NCBI GenBank assembly: GCA_016868295.1 | Contig: VGHJ01000008.1 | Span: forward strand, 1-64,000 | DNA: 64,000 nt | Reading direction: 5' to 3' | Origin: Betaproteobacteria bacterium | GTDB lineage: Bacteria; Pseudomonadota; Gammaproteobacteria; Burkholderiales; Rhodocyclaceae | In this document: one piece after another, positions 58,670-64,000 of the stretch | How positions within the stretch are numbered: the first letter of the stretch is position 1 | Layout: each line of letters begins with the position of its first letter | Program-made: the position numbers and the translations under genes | The notes under the pieces: model-generated | Seen by the model: only the letters and a program-made list of their open reading frames with translations | Databases searched by the model: none | What the model was told of the DNA's origin: nothing

Positions 58670-58710
58670 GCCCCTCTCCCGCTTGCGGGAGAGGGGCAGG
58701 GGGAGAGGGT
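58670..58710. repeat. CTCTCCC-type palindromic repeat, intergenic
   Basis: CCCCTCTCCCGCTTGCGGGA is followed by GAGGGGCAGGGGGAGAGGG. It is the same family as the copy translated inside iorB at 24271-24326, and lies between the ABC transporter unit and the DUF2189 gene. Confidence 0.8.
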
Positions 58711-58713
58711 GGC

Positions 58714-58821
58714 TTACGCCTGCATCCGGATGCGGCCGGCCAGGGCGATGACGAACAGGCCGAATTCGTGCGTGTCGATGCCCAGCTCGCGCGCCGGATC
58801 GAGTGGCTGAATGACCGTCAC
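58714..58821 (-). CDS. Possible 35-residue ORF after the ABC permease gene
   Basis: A GTG-initiated frame starts 5 bp after the permease stop and encodes a short peptide (beginning VTVIQPLDPARELGIDTHEF, ending RIRMQA). It has no ribosome site and no recognisable family. It may be a remnant of a longer gene or chance. Confidence 0.2.
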   Translation of the reverse strand: MTVIQPLDPARELGIDTHEFGLFVIALAGRIRMQA

Positions 58822-58826
58822 CGGAT

Positions 58827-60026
58827 CTATTCGCTGCGCAGCGCCTCGAGTGGGTCGAGGCCGGCGGCGCGGCGCGCCGGGGCGACGCCGGCGGCCAGGC
58901 CGACGCCCACCGCCACCAGCTCGGCCAGCACGGCATAAGCCCAGGGCGTGTGCACCGGCAGCGCCGGAAAAGTCAGCGTCAGCAGCACGGCGATGGTCCA
59001 GCCGAGCGCCAGCCCGGCCGCGCCGCCCAGTGCCGCCAGCAGCGCCGCCTCGCCGAGGAAGAGCAGCAATATCCTTCTTCGCGTCGCGCCGATGGCGCGC
59101 AGCAGGCCGATCTCGGACGTGCGCTCGGCCACGCCGATGGTGAGGATGGTGAGGATGCCCACCCCGCCCACCACCAGCGAGATGCCGCCGATGGCGGCCA
59201 CGGCGAAGGTGATGGCGTTGAGCACGGTGCCGAAGACGTCGAGCATCTTCTGCGCCGGCGTGAGGGTGAAGTCCTCGGCGCCGTGGCGCGCGATCAGGAT
59301 GCGCCGGATGCCCTCCTCGACTTCCGACAGCGGCGCCAGCGGGTCGAAGGTGACGTGGATCTCCTGCAGGCCGTCGCGGTTGAACATGTCGAGCGCGCGC
59401 GCCACCGGGATGAACACCGTGTCGTCCATGTCGAAGCCGAGGATCTGGCCCTTCGATTCCATCACGCCGACCACGCGGTAGCGCTCGCCGCCGACGCGGA
59501 TGCGCGCGCCGAGCGGGTTCTCGGCGCCGAACAGCTCGGTTGCCACCTTGGAGCCGAGCACGACGAAGGCGCGCGCGGCGTGCGGGTCGTCCGGCGGCAG
59601 GTAGCTGCCGCTCGCCACGCGCATGGACAGCGCCGTCGAGAAATCCGGCCCGGTGCCGTAAAGGGTGACGCGGCGCGTCTTGCCCTGGTGCGCGAGTTCG
59701 GCGTTGCCCTGCACCAGCGGGTCGGCGACGAGGACGTGAGGCGCACGGCGCAGGGCGAGGGCGTCGTCGATGGAAAGCGGGCGCGAGGTATTCACCGCGC
59801 CGAGCGAGGCGCCGTGCGTCTGGATGCGGCCCGGCGCGACGCCGATGATGTTGGTGCCGAACTGGGTGAATTCGGCGATGACGAAGCGGTGCAGCCCCTC
59901 GCCGATGGAGGTGAGCAGGATCACCGAGGCAATGCCCACCGCGATGCCCAGCGCCGTGAGCGCCGTGCGCATGCGGTGCGCGCGCAGCGAGGCGAGGATG
60001 AAGGCGATGAAGTCTCTGGTGATCAT
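58827..60026 (-). CDS. MacB-type ABC transporter permease, second copy
   Basis: The 399-residue protein has the MacB/FtsX layout. One N-terminal helix (RTALTALGIAVGIASVILLT near 21) is followed by a periplasmic MacB-PCD domain (about 45-245) and three C-terminal helices. VAERTSEIGLLRAIGATRRR near 303 is the coupling segment. It overlaps the preceding permease gene by 4 bp. AVLLTLTF in the last helical region is encoded by the 25-bp motif in reverse. Confidence 0.87.
   Translation of the reverse strand: MITRDFIAFILASLRAHRMRTALTALGIAVGIASVILLTSIGEGLHRFVIAEFTQFGTNIIGVAPGRIQTHGASLGAVNTSRPLSIDDALALRRAPHVLVADPLVQGNAELAHQGKTRRVTLYGTGPDFSTALSMRVASGSYLPPDDPHAARAFVVLGSKVATELFGAENPLGARIRVGGERYRVVGVMESKGQILGFDMDDTVFIPVARALDMFNRDGLQEIHVTFDPLAPLSEVEEGIRRILIARHGAEDFTLTPAQKMLDVFGTVLNAITFAVAAIGGISLVVGGVGILTILTIGVAERTSEIGLLRAIGATRRRILLLFLGEAALLAALGGAAGLALGWTIAVLLTLTFPALPVHTPWAYAVLAELVAVGVGLAAGVAPARRAAGLDPLEALRSE
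58968..58992 (+). repeat. 25-bp interspersed motif, copy 13 (inside ABC permease gene)
   Basis: It begins AAAAGTCAGCG and ends ACGGCG. In the minus-strand gene it is read in reverse and gives AVLLTLTF, part of a membrane helix. It is one of the weaker copies. Confidence 0.62.
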
Positions 60027-61231
60027 CGTTTCGACAGTGCCATCACCGGGTCGAGCATGGCCGCGCGGCGCGCCGGCGCCACGGTGAACAGAACCGACGT
60101 GACGATGGCGGTGAGCGGGGCGGCGAGCACCGCCCACCAGGGGGCAGTGAACGGGATGTCGGGGAAGAACTGGCCGATGGCGAGCTGGCCGAGCTTGCCG
60201 ACGGCCAGGCCGCAGGCGGCGCCGCCCAGCGCCAGCATCACCGCTTCGGTGAAGAAGGCGGCGCGGATCTGCGCACCGGTGGCGCCGAGCGCCTTCAACA
60301 GGCCGATCTCCCTGCGCCGCTGCGTCACGGCGATGAGCATGACGTTCATGATGAGGATGCCGGCGACCGCCAGCGAGATGGCGGCGATGCCGCCCACCGC
60401 CAGCGTCAGCGCGCGCAGTATCCGGTCGAAGGTGGCGAGCACGGCGTCCTGGGTGATCGCGGTGATGTCGCGCTCGCCTTCGTGGCGCAGGCGCAGGATC
60501 TCCTCGATGTCGGCCTTGGCGTGGGGGATCTGCTCGCGGCTCTTCGCCTCGACGAGGATGCGGAACAGCGCCTCGGTGTTGAACAGGGCCTGCGCCGCGG
60601 CGAGCGGCACGACGACGATCTCGTCGGTGTTGAAGCCGAGCGACTGGCCCTGCCTGGCCAGCACGCCGACGATGCGGAAGCGCCGGTCGCCGATGCGCAG
60701 CCACTCGCCCAGGGCCGGGCGCGTGCCGAACAGTTCGCGGGCGACCTTCGAGCCGATGACGCACACCGGCTGGCTGTGGCGAGGGTCGCCCGGCGGCAGG
60801 AACACGCCCTGCCCCATGTCCATCTGCCGCACCTGGATGAATTCGGCGGTGGTGCCGAGCACCGGCGTCTCGCGCACGCGGCCGCCGGCGTTGACGTCGC
60901 CGGCGCCGACGATGAGCGGGGCGAAGCGCAGGATGGCCGGGCTGCGTTTCAACGCCAGGGCGTCGTCGATGGAAAGGTCGCGCGGCGTCTTGCCGATCAG
61001 CACGCCGGGCATGGCGCCGGCGGTCTCGGAGCGGCCGGGCAGCACGATGATGAGGTTGGTGCCGAGCGAGCCGAACTGGTTCACCACGTAAAGCCGCGCG
61101 CCCTCGCCGATGGAGCTCACCGCCACCACGGCGGCGACGCCGATGCCCATGGCGAGCAGGATCAGCGCGGTGCGCGCGCGGTAGCCGCCGAGCACCTGCC
61201 AGGCGAAGCGGAGCAGATCGCCGAAGCGCAT
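60023..61231 (-). CDS. MacB-type ABC transporter permease, first copy
   Basis: The 402-residue permease has the same plan as its neighbour. The N-terminal helix is ALILLAMGIGVAAVVAVSSI near 21, then a periplasmic domain, then three C-terminal helices with VTQRRREIGLLKALGATGAQ near 303. The two permeases probably form a heterodimer with the ATPase encoded just upstream. The ATG follows AGGAAT. Its stop overlaps the second permease start. Confidence 0.87.
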   Translation of the reverse strand: MRFGDLLRFAWQVLGGYRARTALILLAMGIGVAAVVAVSSIGEGARLYVVNQFGSLGTNLIIVLPGRSETAGAMPGVLIGKTPRDLSIDDALALKRSPAILRFAPLIVGAGDVNAGGRVRETPVLGTTAEFIQVRQMDMGQGVFLPPGDPRHSQPVCVIGSKVARELFGTRPALGEWLRIGDRRFRIVGVLARQGQSLGFNTDEIVVVPLAAAQALFNTEALFRILVEAKSREQIPHAKADIEEILRLRHEGERDITAITQDAVLATFDRILRALTLAVGGIAAISLAVAGILIMNVMLIAVTQRRREIGLLKALGATGAQIRAAFFTEAVMLALGGAACGLAVGKLGQLAIGQFFPDIPFTAPWWAVLAAPLTAIVTSVLFTVAPARRAAMLDPVMALSKR

Positions 61232-61238
61232 GCTATTC

Positions 61239-61919
61239 CTATTCCTTTTCCCGGAAATCCTCGGCGATGGCGCCATCGACGAGACGGATGCGGCGGTGGG
61301 CGCGGGCGCCGATCTCCGGATCGTGGGTGACGACGGCCACCGTGCCGCCCTCGTGGTGCACGCGCTCGAGCACGGCCATGACGTCCTGCCCGGTGTGGCG
61401 GTCGAGGTTGCCGGTCGGCTCGTCGGCGAGGATCAGCGTCGGCCCCATCGACATGGCGCGGGCGATGGCGACGCGCTGGCACTGGCCGCCGGAGAGCTGG
61501 TCGGGGCGGTGGCCGGCGCGGTCCTCGAGGCCGTAGTCGGCGAGCAGCTTGTCGAGGCGGCGGCGCCGCTCGGCCGGGTCGATGCCGGCGAGCACCATCG
61601 GCAGCTCGATGTTCTGCTCGGCGGTGAGGCGCGGCACGAGGTGGAAGAACTGGAAGACGAAGCCGATGGTCTCGCGCCGCACGCGCGCCAGTTCGTCGTC
61701 GGTCAGCCCGGTGACGTCGCGGCCGTTCAGTTCGTAGCGGCCGGCATTCGGCCGGTCGAGCAGGCCGAGGATGTTGAGCAGGGTGGACTTGCCAGAGCCG
61801 GACGGCCCCATGATGGAGAGGTATTCGCCCTGGGCGATGTCGAGGCTGACGCCGCGCAGGGCGTGCACCGCCTCGTCGCCGACGCGGAAGATGCGCTCGA
61901 TGCCGGCGAGGCGGATCAT
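61239..61919 (-). CDS. MacB/LolD-type ABC transporter ATPase
   Basis: The 226-residue ATPase has Walker A IMGPSGSGKSTLLNILGLLD near 36, signature LSGGQCQRVAIARAM near 143 and Walker B LILADEPTGNLD near 164. The signature has Cys where Gln is usual (GGQ-C-QR), a minor variation. It powers the two MacB-type permeases. Its ATG overlaps the stop of the adaptor gene upstream by 4 bp. Confidence 0.92.
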   Translation of the reverse strand: MIRLAGIERIFRVGDEAVHALRGVSLDIAQGEYLSIMGPSGSGKSTLLNILGLLDRPNAGRYELNGRDVTGLTDDELARVRRETIGFVFQFFHLVPRLTAEQNIELPMVLAGIDPAERRRRLDKLLADYGLEDRAGHRPDQLSGGQCQRVAIARAMSMGPTLILADEPTGNLDRHTGQDVMAVLERVHHEGGTVAVVTHDPEIGARAHRRIRLVDGAIAEDFREKE

Positions 61920-63082
61920 TTTGCCTTGGCGGCAGGTTTTTCCTCGGCCACCGCGTGGGCGCCGGCCCTGACGCCGGCGCGCTCGAGCGAGGTGACGACG
62001 CGGTCGCCGCGATTCAGGCCGCTCTTCGCCTCGGTGTATTCCCAGTTGCTCAGGCCGGCCTCGATCTTCCTTTCCTCGAGCACGCCGCGCCCGGTGAGCA
62101 CCAGCACGCGGCTGTCCGGCATCAGCGCCGTGGTCGGGATGCGCAGCACGTTGTCGCGGCTGTCGACCACCACCTCGATGTCGGCGCTGTAGCCGACCAG
62201 CAGGTGGCGGATCTCGGCGGGGGATTCGAAGTCCACCTCGACCTCGACGGTGCGCGCCTGCTTCTCCAGCGCCAGCACGTAGGGGGCGATGCGACGCAGC
62301 TTGCCGGTGAAATGCCTGCCGCGGTAGGCGTCGAGCGAGATGCGGCCGGCCATGCCGACCTTGATCTGCGCGGCGTCGACTTCGTCGATCGGCGCCGAGA
62401 CGTAGAGGCAGGAATCGTCGATGAGGTCGACCGCCGGCAGGGTCGGGATGCCGGGCGGCGAAGGCGTCAGGTATTCACCGACCTCGCCGTTCACCTCGGC
62501 GACGATGCCGTCGAAGGGCGCCTTCACCACGGTGCGCGCCGTGTCGGCGCGCGAGGCGCCGATGCGCGCCTGCGCCTCCTGCACCTGGGCGCGGGCGGAG
62601 TCGCAGCCGGCCTGGCGCGCCTTGGCCTCGCTCTCGGCCTGGTCGACGCGTTCCTCGGAGACGAAACCCTTGTCGCGCATCGCCCGCGTGCGCGCGGCGT
62701 TGCGGCGGGCGTTGTCGGCGACGAGGCAGGCCTCGCGCAGGTGCGCCTGCGCCGTGCCGCGCTGCTCGAGCGAGATGCGCTCGCGCGCGGCGAGGTCGTC
62801 GTTCCACAGTTCGACCAGCACCTGGCCGGCCTTGACGCGGTCGCCCTCGCGCACGCGCAGCTTGTCGATGCGCCCGCCCAGCGGCGGCGCCAGCTTGGCG
62901 CGGCGGCAGGCGGCGACCGAGCCGGCGCGCGTGTTGGCGACGGTGGTCTCCACCTTGCCCGGCTCGACGTCGGCGACGAGGACGGCGATCGGCTTCGGCC
63001 GCGTCAGGGAAAAAGCCAGTCCCGCCAGCACGGCGAGGACGGCGGCGGCGATGAGGAGATTGCGGATCAGCGGTGTTTTCAT
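61916..63082 (-). CDS. MacA/HlyD-type periplasmic adaptor
   Basis: The 388-residue membrane fusion protein has one N-terminal membrane helix (residues about 8-26) and a split lipoyl domain. A helical hairpin spans about 105-190, and a beta-barrel domain ends near 370. It should couple the MacB-type transporter to an outer-membrane channel; no channel gene is in the window. The helix contains AVLAGLAF, encoded by the 25-bp motif in reverse. Its ATG overlaps the hydrolase stop upstream. Confidence 0.87.
   Translation of the reverse strand: MKTPLIRNLLIAAAVLAVLAGLAFSLTRPKPIAVLVADVEPGKVETTVANTRAGSVAACRRAKLAPPLGGRIDKLRVREGDRVKAGQVLVELWNDDLAARERISLEQRGTAQAHLREACLVADNARRNAARTRAMRDKGFVSEERVDQAESEAKARQAGCDSARAQVQEAQARIGASRADTARTVVKAPFDGIVAEVNGEVGEYLTPSPPGIPTLPAVDLIDDSCLYVSAPIDEVDAAQIKVGMAGRISLDAYRGRHFTGKLRRIAPYVLALEKQARTVEVEVDFESPAEIRHLLVGYSADIEVVVDSRDNVLRIPTTALMPDSRVLVLTGRGVLEERKIEAGLSNWEYTEAKSGLNRGDRVVTSLERAGVRAGAHAVAEEKPAAKAK
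63011..63035 (+). repeat. 25-bp interspersed motif, copy 14 (inside MacA-like gene)
   Basis: It begins AAAAGCCAGTC and ends ACGGCG. In the minus-strand gene it is read in reverse and gives AVLAGLAF inside the membrane helix. Confidence 0.68.
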
Positions 63083-63873
63083 GAGGCGATGAAGCTGCGC
63101 AGGGCGTCGAGCACGGCGTCGGGGTATTCCGCCATGAGGGCGTGGCCGCTTCCCTCGATGGAGGCGATGCGCGCTTCCTTCATGGCGGCGGCGAGCTTGG
63201 GCGCGCCGCGCGGGCTGGTCATCATGTCTCGGCTGCCGACGACGAGCAGCGCCGGGCAGGTCGCGGCGGCGGCCGCCTCCATGCCGCGCCGGTATTCGTT
63301 GCAGGCATTGAGGTCGTTGAAGAGCACGCCGTCGTCGGCGCGCTCGGCGAGGCGAATGCTCGCGCCCATCATCCACATGCCCGGCACGGTGTTGCCGCCG
63401 AGGGCGCCGCGCGGGCCGTGCGACCAGACGTTCACCATGCCCTCGGCCTTCGGCCGCGCCTCGCGCGCCGCGGTGAGCAGCGCCTCCGAGACGGGCATCG
63501 GCACGGCGGTGCCGACCAGCGCGATCTTCGCCACGCGCTCGGGGTAGCGCGAAGCGGCTTCGAGGCCGATCAGCGAGCCCATGCTGTGGCCGACCAGCGC
63601 CGCCTGTTTCACCCCTGCCGCGTCGAGCAGGGCGACGATCCAGTCGGCCTGCGCCTCCACGCTCGGCAGCAGCGGGCCGTCGGAGCGGCCGTGGCCGGGC
63701 AGGTCGACCGCCAGCACGCCGAAACCGTGGTGGGCGAACCAGCGGCTTTGCAGGCCCCACACGCTGTGGTCGTTCTCTGCGCCGTGGATGAAAACAACCG
63801 CGGGCAGTTCGGGATTGAAGGGCTTGCCGCCGGTGTAGGCGTAGGCTTTCGCGCCCGTTACAGTGAATTCCAT
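63079..63873 (-). CDS. Alpha/beta hydrolase
   Basis: The 264-residue protein has the alpha/beta hydrolase fold. VVFIHGAENDHSVWG near 26 gives the oxyanion-hole HG. The nucleophile serine is in LVGHSMGSLIG near 93, the acid is probably in VVGSRDMMTS near 207, and the histidine is in IEGSGHALMAEYP near 237. The substrate is unknown. It lies between a MetZ-like gene and the MacA-like adaptor with 2-bp and overlapping junctions, so the set may be one transcript. Confidence 0.83.
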   Translation of the reverse strand: MEFTVTGAKAYAYTGGKPFNPELPAVVFIHGAENDHSVWGLQSRWFAHHGFGVLAVDLPGHGRSDGPLLPSVEAQADWIVALLDAAGVKQAALVGHSMGSLIGLEAASRYPERVAKIALVGTAVPMPVSEALLTAAREARPKAEGMVNVWSHGPRGALGGNTVPGMWMMGASIRLAERADDGVLFNDLNACNEYRRGMEAAAAATCPALLVVGSRDMMTSPRGAPKLAAAMKEARIASIEGSGHALMAEYPDAVLDALRSFIAS

Positions 63874-63875
63874 GG

Positions 63876-64000
63876 TCAGGCCTTCTGTGCGGCGCGCAGT
63901 CCGGCGTCGAGGTCGGCGATGAGGTCTTGCGGGTCCTCCAGGCCGATGGAGAGGCGCACCGTGCCCTCGTGGATGCCGGAGGCGCGCAGGGCCTCGTCCG
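63876..64000 (-). CDS. metZ: C-terminal part of an O-succinylhomoserine sulfhydrylase-like enzyme
   Basis: Only the last 41 codons are present (ending DLDAGLRAAQKA). GIHEGTVRLSIGLEDPQDLI is the conserved C-terminal stretch of the Cys/Met-metabolism PLP-dependent family (MetZ, MetB, MetY). MetZ is favoured because it is the usual betaproteobacterial member, but the fragment cannot separate these enzymes. It ends 2 bp before the hydrolase start. Confidence 0.7.
   Translation of the reverse strand, partial: DEALRASGIHEGTVRLSIGLEDPQDLIADLDAGLRAAQKA

Overview
The window is high-GC betaproteobacterial chromosome. Gene content and protein character point to a denitrifying, aromatic-degrading Rhodocyclales-type organism (Aromatoleum, Thauera, Georgfuchsia or Sulfuritalea-like); this is inference, since no rRNA or other marker gene is present. 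There are no tRNAs, rRNAs, CRISPR arrays, prophage or recognisable transposase genes. Nearly all of the sequence codes for intact metabolic genes.

Region 1 (1-25 kb) is an anaerobic arylacetate and aromatic amino acid module. It holds a tungsten-type aldehyde:ferredoxin oxidoreductase carrying a C-terminal MoaD-like domain, and a divergent 2-oxoacid:ferredoxin oxidoreductase with its own ferredoxin (korA-korB-fdx). These are followed by a flavin 2-hydroxyacid dehydrogenase, a BASS transporter, an NDP-forming acyl-CoA synthetase-like protein and a hotdog thioesterase. Then come phenylacetate-CoA ligase (padJ), phenylacetyl-CoA:acceptor oxidoreductase (padBCD), the five-gene phenylglyoxylate oxidoreductase (padEFGHI) and indolepyruvate oxidoreductase (iorAB). 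Together they would take phenylalanine-type substrates through arylpyruvate, arylacetaldehyde, arylacetate, arylacetyl-CoA and arylglyoxylate to benzoyl-CoA, delivering electrons to ferredoxin, quinone and NAD. FNR/Anr-like boxes sit in front of three transcription units here, which fits anaerobic control.

Region 2 (25-32 kb) has a secretin-N-domain protein, a YoaA/DinG helicase, an ATP-grasp-like protein of unknown function and molybdenum cofactor genes mobB-moeA-moaD-moaE. The cofactor genes serve the Mo/W enzymes of region 1. Region 3 (32-37.5 kb) has a phasin, clpB behind a sigma32-type promoter, a small membrane protein, a PilZ protein and a ferredoxin-NADP reductase-like flavoprotein.

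Region 4 (37.5-55 kb) is the TCA-cycle block. acnB, a CitE-like lyase gene and mdh run leftward. They are divergent from a GntR-family regulator followed by sdhCDAB-sdhE-gltA-odhA-odhB-lpdA-zapE. Region 5 (55-64 kb) has a DUF4143 ATPase with a palindromic operator over its own start, a small secreted protein, an MFS transporter, a DUF2189 membrane protein, a MacAB-type efflux/ABC set with an alpha/beta hydrolase, and the 3' end of a MetZ-like gene.

The most unusual feature is a fixed-length 25-bp motif, AAAAGTCAGTC then 8 variable bases then ACGGCG. It occurs 14 times in 64 kb on both strands, in intergenic DNA and, in frame, inside genes, where the proteins accommodate it as loop or membrane peptides. 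Palindromic repeats of other families have also entered coding sequence (iorB, both linkers of odhB, the 3' end of mobB). A roughly 275-bp nested-palindrome element with 33-34 bp terminal inverted repeats supplies the ribosome binding site of iorA.
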